Shown here: one piece after another, positions 33,701 through 44,696 of the stretch
How positions within the stretch are numbered: position 1 is the first letter of the stretch
Layout: every line of letters starts with the position of its first letter
DNA from: Helicoverpa zea
Lineage: Eukaryota; Arthropoda; Insecta; Lepidoptera; Noctuidae
NCBI RefSeq assembly: GCF_022581195.2
Contig: NC_061475.1
Location: 2,418,001-2,482,000, forward strand
Length of the DNA: 64,000 bases
Reading direction: 5' to 3'
Program-made: the position numbers and the translations under genes
Notes under the pieces: model-generated
Databases searched by the model: none
Told to the model about the DNA's origin: nothing
The model's input: the letters and a program-made list of their open reading frames with translations, nothing else

Positions 33701-36700
33701 TCGGAGTGGTTTCGGAGCCTTTACACTCAAACAATCTTTCCTCTTTATAAAATTCATATAGATAGACAATGTAGGTAATTTTGCATGTAAAACTTGCTAA
33801 AGTTAATAATATTCTGTATTTATTTCCAGTTACCAGACCTTTGGAATGGTTTCGTATGGGTGAAGCCTCATTTACCGAAGAAGGGTGATCAGTTTCCGTC
33901 CTACACGTTTGCATTCGTCAATTTGGATATAGATGAGAGTGAAGTGTCATTCACACTTAGCACTTATCATTTGAATAATACGGATGGATATACTGTGCTG
34001 GTGAGTATAATGTTTTATTTAAAGACCGTTTTCCCGCGGTTTCACCCGCGTCCCGCCCGTGGGAAGTGTGGGAACTACTTAGTGAAAGATTTTAAAAATC
34101 GGTTTAATAGTTTTTGAGTTACACACTAGTTTTTCTTGAAAGTCGGTTTGACCTGTGTTCTTGAGGGAACTAGTTTCTGGACCTGAATAAAATCCGCGGT
34201 CCGGCTGAACTACTCCGAACACCCGGATACTACGAACACTAGTCTGTGTCAGTCTTGAAGGTTCTAGGTATTTCTAGGTAGGCCAAATATATGCTGACCC
34301 CAACATATGTAGTAGGGAAAAGGTTAGGCAGATGATGATTAAAAATGTAATGTACGACCTACATTGAAAGATGGAACTGGGTGTTGAGGTTTACAGTGCC
34401 GAAGCGCAGCGTGGTTTGATAGCTTTTTAATTTCTTTCTTGTTTTGGATTTTTTCTCGAAGTTTTTATATTTTATTTTTGATGCAACTTGGTGGGATAAC
34501 AGCTTTTTGCATCGTTTATTTTTTTCGCATGATTTTAAATCCTATATGGTATGTAGTACGTAAAATATGTAAATGTAAAAATGCTAATTTTCATGTCAAT
34601 TTGTACTTCTATGAAATACCAACCTTGCGTTTACCACACGAGTAAAATAATGGTGAAACCTATTAAAAGTTGGTTAGTTCGAGTATCGATTAGACGAGCA
34701 GACGTGCAGCGTTGCTCGCTTCATTACACTAATGAGTGAAGCGAGTGGTATATTTCACACACCTGCTGTATCGATAAACAATCGAATGATTTATTAATCG
34801 ATTAAGTAAAACGCATAATTCTTGATATTTGGCTTGGGGAGTAAAGTATTTGTTTAGGATACTTCAGTGGTGAAAAATAGTAGTTTAATGTATAAGTAGG
34901 ATTTTATCAAATTAAAAGTTCGAGTGAGTATCGATTGTAGGCGAGCAGACGAGCCGCGTTCTCGCTTCATTTCACTAATGAATGAAGCGAATGCTCTATT
35001 TTACACACCTGCTGTATCGACAAACATTCGAATGATTTATTAATCGATTAAGGCAAATGCATAGTTGAACGGTTTTAACATTTTGTCTGGGAATTTAAAT
35101 ATTTGTTTAGTATAGTTAAAAATGAAAAATGGTAGTTTAATACGAGTGTAAAATTTTATCGTATTAAAAGTTAGAATGACTATCGATTAGACTCGAGTTT
35201 AGGTTGTGCTGCACATTTTATATAAGATATTATATCGATAAAGTACGTTTTGGTTTAATTCAAGCGATAGTTAATCTACATAAAATTATATCAATACGTA
35301 GTCGATAAAACCAACCAAATGGTTTATCTATTTTAAAAGTTATTTTTCATTGGCTATAATATAAAAAATAGTGAATAACCAACCTTAAAACAACTATTAG
35401 TTTATCTCTTAACTAACTTAACATTTTATCGCATTAAAAGTAGGTTAGTTAAAAGTATCGCCTCTAGTGTAGTGTAGAGGTGCACCGCATCGCTTCATTA
35501 CTTTAATGAGTGCAATGCTCAACTTTACACAGCTTTTATATAGCCACCGACAGTTTGTTATTTATTTACCTTATTAATTATATCGATAAAAAAACTAGTG
35601 AACGATTCATTGAGTTTTACTGGTATTAACTTGACTAATGGAGTAAAAGTATAAAATATTAAAGGTAATTTCAAAATACTAAAACTTATTACTACTAACT
35701 TTTGAGCCAATTTCAGTGAAAAATTGTATGCAATATTATGGCAATGTGTTTGTAAGGATTTATCATATTTATTATCAATGAAAAATATCCTAAAAAATGA
35801 CAAAATCACTAACATATTTCCAGTTTATCGATTAACTAAGTTAGCATTAAGTATCGCCTCAAGTATAGTGTAGAGGTGCACCGCTTTTCATTACTCTAAT
35901 GAGTGCGATGCTCAACTTTACACAGCTTTTATATAGTTACCGACAGTTTGTTACTTATTTACCTTATTAATTAAATCGATGAAAACAAGGGAAATATTTA
36001 TAAAGTTATAGTATAATAATAAAATAATTTCTTAATACTTATAGTAAATGCGAAAGTATATGGTACTTACTACTAATTTTGAACCAATTTCGATAAAAAT
36101 GGCTATGCAATATTATGACAATGTGTTTGTAAAGATTTGTGCTATTTATCGATGAAAAATATCCTAAAAATGAAAAATTACCGAACAGAATTTTTATGCA
36201 AGATTTATTTAATAACCACTTTTAAATAACTTTTAGTTACTTTATCGATGAACTAAGTTAGCATTTTATCGCATTAAAAGTAGTTTAGTTAAAAGTATCG
36301 CCTCGAGTGTAGTGTAGAGGTGCACTGCGCTTCATTACTCTAATGAGTGCGATGCTCAACTTTACACAGCTTTTATATAGTTACCGACAGTTTGTTACTT
36401 ATTTAACTTATTAATTATATCGATAAAAACTAGTGAACAAGTTATCGAGTTTGACAGGTATTCATTTGAGTAATAGAGTTTGATTAAGTATAAAAATAAA
36501 TATTTCAGGTAATTTCTATATATTAATTAGTATGAACTTTGCTGTGCCCGACAGGGTCCATAATTGTTTCTTTTAATTTTACCCACCGGCCTGTACACAT
36601 TATGGAATGCAATAAAGTTATTGAGTATTGAAATATATATATTTTTTTATGCAAGATTTATTTAAGAACTAATACAAGACAACTGGAGTTTATCGATGAA

Positions 36701-37799
36701 CTAAGTTAGCATTTTATCGCATTAAAAGTAGTTTAGTTAAAGTATCGCCTCGAGTGTAGTGTAGAGGTGCACTGCGCTTCATTACTCTAATGAGTGCGGT
36801 GCTCAACTTTACACAGCTTTTATATAGTTACCCACAGTTTTGCTATTTATTTACGTTATTAATTATATCGATAAAAACTAGTGAACAAGTTATCGAGTTT
36901 GACCGGTATTTATTTAAGTAATAGAGTTTGGTTAAGTATAAAAATAAAATATTTAATTTTGAAGTTCTCAAAAAACTGTTTAGTTTGAGAAAGGCGTGTA
37001 TTTGTAAGTGGGTTAAAAAATATGAAGTAATCTAAGATAAAATTAGACAAATAAGAGTGTTATAATATAAACAAGTCTATTATCTAGTCTAGCCTTTTGT
37101 AATAAACCCAGTGGCACGGCGTACACTACCAACTAAAGATACCTCGAACCCTTGAGAAATAACCACTGATGAAGTATTTGATTGCCTACAGATTGGATTG
37201 TATTGATGAAAGAATATCATATGGATACAATAACAATGAGTTTTTATTATATGAAACTCAGTTTCTTATCATCTGCCTAGCCTTTTCCCAATTATGTTGT
37301 GGTCGGCTTCCAGTCTAACCGGATGCGGCTGAGTACCGACGACTGCCTATCTGACCTCCTCGACCCAGTTACCTTCCCGGGCAACCCAATACCTCTTGGT
37401 AAGACTGGTTGTCAGATTTGACTACCCGTAACGACTGTCAAAGATGTTCAAATGACAGCCGGGACCTACTTTCGAAACACGAAGAGAATCGTCATGATGA
37501 ATTAAGAGAATTCTATTTTTATCTATTATAAATATATTTTGTGTTTCAGGATGTGTTTACGGGACAGTTTATAAGAAATGTCACATATTACGAAACCTTT
37601 GAAGTAACTGTGCCAGGAGTAGGTAAGGGATATTCTAATTTATTTAAATGCAATATTTATCCTTACCACCTGATATTTTAAATGCTATAGTTAATCTGTT
37701 TGTCTGTTGTGCTTCATATTTTAAATAAATAAATCTTATTTTTATACTGACTTATTTTGCATTTCAGATGTCATCATGTATACTCTGTATCCGCTTTAA
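27778..37799 (+). CDS. alpha-N-acetylgalactosaminidase / alpha-galactosidase-like (GH27), nine exons
   Basis: Coding exons: 27778-27968, 28211-28385, 29230-29404, 30105-30202, 31273-31434, 32103-32297, 33830-34000, 37550-37622 and 37768-37799. All have GT-AG borders with matching phases and sum to 423 residues plus stop, the usual size for the family. A hydrophobic signal segment (MFYFRCVLFILFF) precedes the TIM barrel (NGMALTPPMGWMSWG, YIIIDDCWSER). The nucleophile is D169 (DYLKVDGC) and the acid/base D231 (CNMWRNYHD); HWNDPDML follows. The family removes terminal alpha-GalNAc or alpha-Gal from glycans, usually in lysosomes. The substrate loop CSWPYY has Ser201, as in GalNAc-preferring enzymes, but Tyr204 where those have Ala. 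Two Met codons are possible starts; the first was used. The C-terminus (LPDLW to YTLYPL) is the beta-sandwich domain. Confidence 0.93.
28758..29055 (+). repeat. composite dispersed repeat in glycosidase intron 2
   Basis: Starts with CATCATCATCATCATCC and CTTTTCCCAGTTATGTTGGG, then the 'TGACCTCCTCAACCCAGTTA' block. A second module has CCCACTGCTGGGCACAGGCC and CTTGCTCAATGCGGGTTGGT. A 22-bp unit (GCTTCCAGTCTAACCGGATT + CA) is tandemly doubled at 28805-28848. Confidence 0.7.
29749..29956 (+). repeat. dispersed repeat, LINE/SINE 3' type
   Basis: Runs from GCTTCCCGCGGCTTCGCCCG through ATCCTATGTTCC and ATCAGTTCAGTGGTTTAGAC to TTTATAATATTAGTAGGG, a very common moth repeat. Related, more decayed copies are at 30330-30515, 31020-31150, 34025-34110, 42940-43080 and 45110-45230. 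Confidence 0.65.
31480..31559 (+). pseudogene. duplicated fragment of glycosidase exon 5
   Basis: Repeats the last 73 bases of exon 5 and its donor (31362-31441) 118 bp downstream, with two visible substitutions in the exon part, one changing Trp to Gly in the HWNDPDM motif. It keeps a donor-like ATG/GTACGA but has no proper acceptor. Reading from exon 5 into it meets a TAG at 31468-31470, so use of the second donor would give a truncated product. Confidence 0.8.
31718..32050 (+). repeat. dispersed repeat (TTCCCAACTATGTTGGGGCC family)
   Basis: Same block order as 14152-14400 and 37262-37495, in glycosidase intron 5, ending with the CTTCCGAAACACAGAGGAAC and CACCGGTGCGACTATTACTT segments. Confidence 0.6.
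32398..32665 (+). pseudogene. 5'-truncated LINE, C-terminal end of reverse transcriptase ORF
   Basis: Codes for GRPKKRWADDIAG, WQTVALNREKWKKMEEAYTH and a stop. This is the extreme C-terminus of an RTE- or CR1-like LINE polyprotein (compare GRPPTRWTDD in the full RTE of this window). The upstream frame shifts, and the element ends in an A-rich tail. It lies in glycosidase intron 6. Confidence 0.75.
34660..36960 (+). repeat. tandem repeat array in glycosidase intron 7
   Basis: Seven related units begin near 34663, 34912, 35163, 35434, 35835, 36273 and 36720. The first three are about 250 bp long and the later ones about 400-450 bp. Each starts with TTAAAAGT...GTATCG. Most contain GCTTCATTAC.CTAATGAGTG with a CATTA-N3-TAATG palindrome, then TTTACACA and TATATCGATAAA. 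The later units share TCGCCTCGAGTGTAGTGTAG. No ORF. Confidence 0.75.
36530..36645 (+). repeat. probable LINE 3' end inserted in the array
   Basis: Interrupts the sixth array unit with GTGCCCGACAGGGTCCATAA and ends in GCAATAAAGTTATTGAGTATTG, which looks like a LINE 3' end with a polyadenylation signal. Confidence 0.4.
37262..37495 (+). repeat. dispersed repeat (CCTTTTCCCAATTATGTTG family)
   Basis: Contains GGTCGGCTTCCAGTCTAACC, GATGCGGCTGAGTACC, GGGCAACCCAATACCTCTTG, CCCGTAACGACTG and GACAGCCGGGACCTAC in order, ending 55 bp before glycosidase exon 8. Confidence 0.65.
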
Positions 37800-40170
37800 A
37801 AAGATGCCATCGCACAAGAAATAAGAACTTGCAAATGTTATATATCTCTGTGTGCTCGAAGAAAAACAGACAATCGAAGAAAAAATAACTTACCCGGCGA
37901 AGGGGTGAGGAAAAGAGGCTGATATGGTTACAAAAATGTATGCGACATAAATGTGATTGAATTAAAATCACAACTAAGTGTAATTTAAGTATTAAATAGT
38001 TAGAAAAACTAAAGTATTCATAGATGTCAATGTCATAGGTACATAAAAATAAAGGCCCGTATTCACCATCAACGTGAACATCCGTTTTTCTTAAAACAAC
38101 TGTTGACTTTCAAAATTAAACGTAAAAATTCATTGTAAACGAATGTTTTATGAAAGCGTGGTGATTAACGTTCAACCCTTCTCCGTATGAGAGGAGGCCG
38201 CAGCCCAGCAGTGGGACGATAAAAAGGCTGTAACAGAACAGTTTTGTGAAAACTGATATGTATGTGATCGGTGTACATGGGCCTAAAATGAATATTTAAT
38301 TTATTTGAGCAACAATAGTGACAGTTATATGTTCCCACGTAAGATAAGAAGACTTAGGTATTCACATTTATTTGTTCTTGAATTAAATTGTAAATGACAG
38401 TGACACATTTTTGTGACTTTGACACGAATATTCAAGGGGATAGACTAAAAATAATTTTTATTTTACAAAGAAACTATTGGGTTAGATACAATTTGTATAA
38501 TGCATATTTTGTTTTTACATAACTCAATTTAGTTCCAAAATTCTTGTTTAAAGCGTGTCAAGATATAATAGATTTTAAGACGAGAAAAAAAGTGTAAGTG
38601 CTTTAATTGTATTTTTCAGTTTTTTGTTATATTTCAGTTCAATATTATGCCCTGTATTTAGTTAAGTTGGGCATATTAATGATTTTAGAAATCATAAAAG
38701 CATAATAAAACATCTACCATAAGTAAAAAAATAGGTTCCGAAGTAGTTTTAAAAAGTAGTTTAGGTCATGTCAATACCAAGTAGGCTAGTGCCAAAGAGT
38801 TTTGAGGTTTTCTTGAAGAGGTCACGACATGTCTTCTAAAGAGGTTGTGACGTCCCAATTTAGAACTGGCCAACTAGAAACTAGGTTATGTGCTGTTTAT
38901 GCTCAATTTTATAGATTTTAGTCCTTATTTGTATTGGAATAAGTGCTATTTCTCATTTTTTGTTCTCCTGTAGTGTATAGGAAATGGTATTGTAAATAGA
39001 AAAATAAATGCACTTAGGTATTTTAATTTAATGTATTTCTGCATTTATTTGAGTTTTAATATAGATAAATGATCGTTAGTTTGTTATGTTTTGTTAAGAA
39101 AAAAATGCTGAGCGATTTAAACTTGCAATAAAATGTTTCTTTAGTGGTAATGCGTGGGTTATGAAATAATATGGAATGTAATAGAAAAATATTTATAATT
39201 CAAGTAGAGCCAAATAATTTGAATTAGTTTTCGTCTGGATTTATGCAGGTATGAAGTAAGATTTATGATTTATTTATTTATTCACTAGAGCCAGCTCTGT
39301 CACACAACTTTGTGATATTAGTATTAAGTTTTAACGAATTTACAACTGTTTTAATTAATGTTATATTAGCTTAGTTCTTTGAAATGTACTTAACTGTAAT
39401 TTTAAGAATCCATTATGGATAATATTTTCTGGAATTTTCTTAATTATAAGATAAGTAATTAAAGTAAAACATGTAGTTTCGTTGGTCATGTAGAATCAGG
39501 CGATACTTTGCTGAAATTCATGACATAAAATGTTAGGAAAAATGTGTATTGTCTCGTGGAAAAACACTGCATATTATTCCTAACATTCTATGTAATGGAT
39601 AACTGGTTTTTATTTACTTCATTTCGGACAAGAGAACACAGCTTATACATATACAATTAAATTATCACTGAATTATATTACATTGTAGTACTCCAATGAA
39701 AAAGTATCCTGTACCATGCATTCCGAAATATTTGATCCCGTTTTATAAATAAAAGTCCAACAGCGTATGTTTGCAATTCCTATGCCAACGAGGCATTTTA
39801 CGTGCAATATATTTAAATTATAAATATTTAACATAACGTTTGTGCAGCTAACGATGTATTTCATTCGAAAATTGTGATTATAAATTAAATTTTGCACGAA
39901 CTGTACCTAACAATGTAATGTGTATGAATTTGTGAATTTGAATTTGTTACCAGTAGTGGTAAAATAAATTACCTACCCTACTATGTGAAATTGTTTTTTA
40001 TTTTTTATCTTATTAATTAAATATATTAATTTGAAATGTCATTACCATACGACGTTATCACTATAACACCAGATAGGCTTTACCAATTTTTACTCGATAA
40101 TTATCATTAAGTGGACCACAAAAGTCTAGTCTATTAATAATATCGATCCTTAATGATCCCTTTTCAAAAG
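37800..40170. other. 3' flank of the glycosidase gene, no further gene seen
   Basis: Probable 3' UTR then intergenic DNA. Several AATAAA signals occur (for example near 38048, 39001 and 39962), so the end of the transcript cannot be fixed. A decayed 'GCAGCCCAGCAGTGGGACGA' repeat lies at 38175-38230. Confidence 0.45.
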
Positions 40171-40176
40171 TATATA
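40171..40176 (+). promoter_or_regulatory. TATA-like box of the plus-strand serpin gene
   Basis: TATATA lies 54 bp upstream of the ATG at 40225. Choosing the in-frame ATG at 40153 would put this box inside the coding region, which is one reason for the later start. Confidence 0.5.
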
Positions 40177-40224
40177 TTGTTGGTAATTTCCTCGTTAACT
40201 CTAGTCGTTGTGTTGGTGGTCACT

Positions 40225-41856
40225 ATGCGGTTGTCCATCGTAATTGTAGCCCTGTGCATAGCACACGGGGCATACAGCCAGGGTCTATTCAGCAGCATCA
40301 TCCGCGCCCCGAGTCAAATAGCTAATGGAGCCGGGAATATACTCTCCGGGATATTCGGAGGCGGCAAATCAGAAGACCCTTGCTCCAAAAATGTGATGGA
40401 AGAGTACAAAAAATCCGTCACCGCATTCCATAATAAGTTGTATACGAACATCGCAGCTCGGAGCGATAATCACTTCGTGTTCTCTCCATATTCAGTCTGG
40501 CTGTCTTTAGCTGCTTTAGCTGAAGGCTCCGATGCCTCAGTCAAGAATCAAATATTTAGCTCCATCAACATGCCCTTACAATGGTGTCGGAGAAAGAAGT
40601 TCTATGATATTGCTTTAAATGTAGAACCAGAAGGTCGGGATGTGACTCTCAAACGGCGCAGAAGTCTGATCCTCGATGAAGACGTGAAGGTTCTATCATC
40701 TTGGGGCCGGTTGATGCGCTCGACTGGTCTCCTAAATTACGCCTACGCTCCAATCAAGAGCAACCCTAGAGCTACTTCCAAAAAAGTGCGCAACTTCATA
40801 GGAACTCGGTCTAATATTGTCCTGAAAGGTAACTCTGTTCTTCTGGACTCTTTGGACTTCAATGGTCTTTGGACAACGTCGTTCCCTGAAGCGGGTATTC
40901 GCAGCCAGCCGTTTTTCAACGAGTTGGGACAGAAGATTGGGACGGTTCAAATGATGCATTTGAAGAAGAAGGTGCGGCTGGCTCATGCTCCGTTCATGGG
41001 GGCCAAGGTTTTGGAATTGCCTGTGGGTACCAATGGCCGGTATACCATGTTGATAGCTGTGGGCACAGGAAACGGAATCCTGAAGAATGCCATCGCAATC
41101 TTCATGGGATCTATCATGGAGATTTTCTCGCTGCTGCAAATGAGCTTGTTCCCTCTAGACGTAGCGGTGCCGATGTTCCAATTGTCCTCAGAGTATGATC
41201 TGCGGCCTGCGCTAGAAGATACTGGTATTCGCCAGTTCTGGAGAAACCCAGAAGCCACAAAGTGAGTAATTTTTAATTCATTCTGTATTCAAAATACCAT
41301 TAAACAAGGATTTGCATACCCTTATCTTAGACTTATATAATGACCTGTCTCTCTGTGGCGAAGGATTGATTGTTATTTGTCTAAAATGTCCAAAACCCGT
41401 GGTTTTTGTTTTCTCTTTGCTCCCGTATCTAACCCATAAACGTGGTAAGCACGAGTGTTCTTCAGAACTCTTGTTCACCTGGTAAGCATTAGTTCATTGT
41501 GTCTTTGTTATGTACCTATTCAGATTACATACGTAATAATATAAGAATCATGTACCAAAAACTCCTAATATTCTTCCAGGCTCGTATCAGACCCGCCAGC
41601 GACTCCCGGCGGTCTTATCCAGCGGGTGTCTATCAAAATCGGCAGTGAGGGTGTTGAACCACCGCCCACAGCCGGCAAGGGTCTTTTCGATGGCATCGCA
41701 AACTTAGCTTCAGACACGGCTACTGGTGTCGCGTCGGCCGTTGGTCACGAGTTTACTGCTGACAGACCGTTCATGTTTGCGCTTTTTGATACGGAAACTA
41801 GGACCTGTTTGTATGCCGGGGCGTTTTCGAGACCTAATGCTATGAAGAGGTTGTGA
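40225..41856 (+). CDS. secreted serpin-like protein 1 (two exons)
   Basis: Exons 40225-41261 and 41580-41856 (phase 2) give 437 residues. The chosen start (MRLSIVIVALCIAHGAYSQ) begins a signal peptide; an in-frame ATG at 40153 adds 24 residues but overlaps the TATA box. The serpin core is clear: FVFSPYSVWLSLAALAEGSD (shutter region), DFNGLWTTSF, KVLELPVGTNGRYTM and the C-terminal FTADRPFMFALFDTETRTC. The loop region in exon 2 has SEGVEPPPTAGKGLFDG, not the hinge of small residues needed for fast insertion in inhibitory serpins. A Gly/Ser-rich segment (GLFSSIIRAPSQIANGAG) follows the signal peptide and is unique in the cluster. It is the only plus-strand member and is convergent with serpin 2. 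Polyadenylation signal at 41903. Confidence 0.87.
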
Positions 41857-42557
41857 TTGTAGCTTGTACCTATCTTGTCTCAATGGAGTTGAATTGAAAG
41901 CAAATAAATAATTCCTGAGTTTATTGTTGTTTTTTGTTGTGTCTCTTTTTTTTAATTATAATGATGCTCTTTTTTGGAATTGAGTCAATTAACTAAGTAC
42001 ACTTGGTGCTAGAATGTGGTTGAACTTCTACGAAACTTGTGTGGGAGTCGATATCTACTTATAATGGAAATGAAATGGTAGTTCCACAAGTGAGTATCTA
42101 CTTTTTTATTTATTTCAGCGGTTCAACTTGCTTTACTTTTGTACAAATCAAAGGTTAATTAGTATGTACATTTGAAAGGTAACATAGCTACCCAGAAGCA
42201 ACGTTTTAAATAACTTTGTCGGCAAACTTAAATATTAATTAGTCTGACTTTTCAATGTAAATGAAAGTCTTCCATTAACTGAGGTAGATAACGCAGAAAT
42301 ATTATTTCTGTATCAGTCACAGAATTCGTTCAGACCAACTTTATTTTAAGCGAAACCTGACGTTGGAATAAAACGAGATCATGTTAATAAACTATTTATT
42401 TTAAAAAATGATCCTAGTTACAAAATTTGCGAAAAAAATAACACCATTGTGAAAATATAACATTAGGTATATTAATAATAATATTTTGTTATATATTTAA
42501 AACAAGCCATCACCAAAACGAAACGAAACCAACCAGAATTTTTCAATCTGTCCCAGA

Positions 42558-44625
42558 CTACTTATAAGTAGGCACGCTAAACGAGGAAGCTACCAAACAA
42601 GTGAGAGTTTCTTCATCAAACAGAGCGAACAAGAACGGCCTGTCTGCTATGAACTCATTGCCTACTTTAGGATCAAGTCCTGTTGGTCCTTCGGCAACGT
42701 ATGGGGTTGCTTGTGGCACTTCGAATGGTGAAGAGTAGATGCCATGGTTGTCCAGGGTTAAGGTTGCTCGATGTACCCAACTGCTTGGTAACGCCGGTGG
42801 GTGGGACACGTTCCTGTTGCATAGAGATTATTTAGTTAATTATTTGTTAACAAATGGGTTGTTGAGGTAAAAGGAGAAGGTTTTTTCGAATAGGTAATAG
42901 GGCATCCTTTCTCGATCTCTACACACTTAGTAATCTACTCGTTGTACTTTGATCCCGAAAACGCTGAACCGATTTTAAAAGTATTTCTATGTTTGGGTAT
43001 CTATTCTATTCCCTTTATATTTAATCCGGGAAGTAGTTTTCACAGGAAAAGGGTGCAACCGCGTGAAACAACTAGTCTATACACATAGCCTTTCTTTGCT
43101 ATTATTGTACGCTAACAGTCTAACTGATCTAATTGATATAAGTACCTAAGTATCAGTATATCAGGTACATAAAGCACCTGCATATCTAATCACCACGATC
43201 TAACCGAGTAACACACTTCTGCTTTCTCGATAAACGTTAAATTCCTAACGCTCTCAAACTTCCGATAAAAATGCAAAAAAAAGAATTGATTCGATTAGTT
43301 CAGCACAAAATGTAGTGGGATTTCGTGTTCTACATCGCGGCTAGACAGGCGTGGGCTTCCCCGCATGGAATTGTTATTTATTTATAGGTGGTTATTTCAG
43401 GATTGTCTATTCGAATATTCTAGTTATAGAGTTCTTTGTTTACCTTGGCTTCGCCCATATAGGGATATATAGTACTATGAGAATTTCATATTGCTGTGTG
43501 ATATAATTGAAACAGTAATGGGAAGGACAAGAAAATATTTTGTTAAGGAAATGTAAGCTTTGGTAAGCTCGACAACTCAGAAAGACTATTAGGTACTTTA
43601 GGATTTATATATCTAGTTAATATTAACCTGGTAGCAGCTGGATCAGTCCACAAACTAGTGACTCCAAAATCTTCAACCACGGTCCTTATATTCAGTTCAT
43701 TAGTGGTCACAAAGCGCGGGATAGCAATCTCAACGGGCACGTTGCTTTCCTTAAACGAATCAAACATCTCGAAGACAATTTCGCTGGTCACCAAGTTGAA
43801 AGTATTCCTCACATTGTCTGTTTCAGGGAACAACGCGAAAATCATCTTGTACTGCTCATTTCCACCGACAGGTAACTCCAAAACCTTTGCTTTCAAGCTT
43901 TTGACGTATCCCAACTTTGCGCGTTTGGTCACTTTCATGAGATCCACAAATCCGATTGCGTTACCTAACTGGTCGTAGAACGGAGCTCTCTCAATCCTAG
44001 CATCAGCGAATTCTGTAGTCCAAAGCCCGTTGTAGTCGACAGTATCCACAAGGATTGAATTTCCTTTCAAGTTAATACTAGGTAAATGTGCATTCAGGAG
44101 CCTTCTCAATTCGTTTGTCGTCGCCACTGGATTGTAATGCAAAGGAGCGGTTAAAACATCCATTATATTGTTTTTCAGCACCAGATCATACCAAGTTGGG
44201 TAAGGGGTAACGCCAGCATCGAGTAGCAGAACACGGTTGCTTATGATTTTGACATCTTCAGATGGGACAAGACGAGAACCAGCGTATTGGTAATACTTCT
44301 GACGGGTACAAGCATCGTAGGGAAGTTTTAGAAGACTGAACAACTGTTGCTGGGTGTAGGGGTCTGAGCCTTCAGCTAAACCTGCTAGCATGATCCAGAC
44401 TGAGAGTGGAGAATACACGAAATTGATCTCTTTCCTTGCAGACACTGCTCTGTACATTGATATCGCAAATTCGTAGAGATCAGAGCGATAATCGTGCGAG
44501 ACATCAATGTGAACATTGCAGGGTTCTAGCAAATGAGTTCCTTTTAAATCGAAGTTATGTGGTCTCGGAGTCGAGACACAGAATCCCGCACAGGCTACTA
44601 GTATAGCGAAAATAAACACACGCAT
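42558..44625 (-). CDS. secreted serpin-like protein 2 (two exons)
   Basis: Exons 44625-43628 and 42813-42558 (intron phase 2, at an Arg codon) give 417 residues. The signal peptide is MRVFIFAILVACAGFCVS. The serpin core includes NFVYSPLSVWIMLAGLAEGS, DYNGLWTTEFADARIERAPF, AKVLELPVGGNEQYKM and the C-terminal FIADRPFLFALFDEE. The reactive-loop segment after TLTLDNHG is IYSSPFEVPQATPYVAEG, with no stretch of small Ala/Thr hinge residues and several prolines. Inhibition by the classical suicide mechanism therefore looks unlikely, though an atypical inhibitor is possible. Its frame reads past the donor to a stop at 43543, so unspliced RNA would give a form without the loop. The tail-to-tail gap to serpin 1 is about 0.7 kb. 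Confidence 0.9.
42814..43627. other. intron of serpin 2
   Basis: Donor CCAG/GTTAAT is weaker than in the paralogues. Contains a decayed dispersed repeat (42940-43080). Confidence 0.6.
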
Positions 44626-44688
44626 TTTTCTACACGTCTTATTCAGATTTAAGTGAATGAAGTACTGGCTGCCCTTCAAAATTTTACT

Positions 44689-44696
44689 CTTTTATA
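44689..44696 (-). promoter_or_regulatory. TATA box of serpin 2
   Basis: TATAAAAG on the minus strand, 64-71 bp upstream of the ATG at 44625. Confidence 0.75.

Noticed and set aside
40153..40224. Upstream in-frame ATG of serpin 1
   Set aside because: It would place the TATA-like box within the coding region and a second hydrophobic segment before the signal peptide. The four paralogues all start at the signal peptide.
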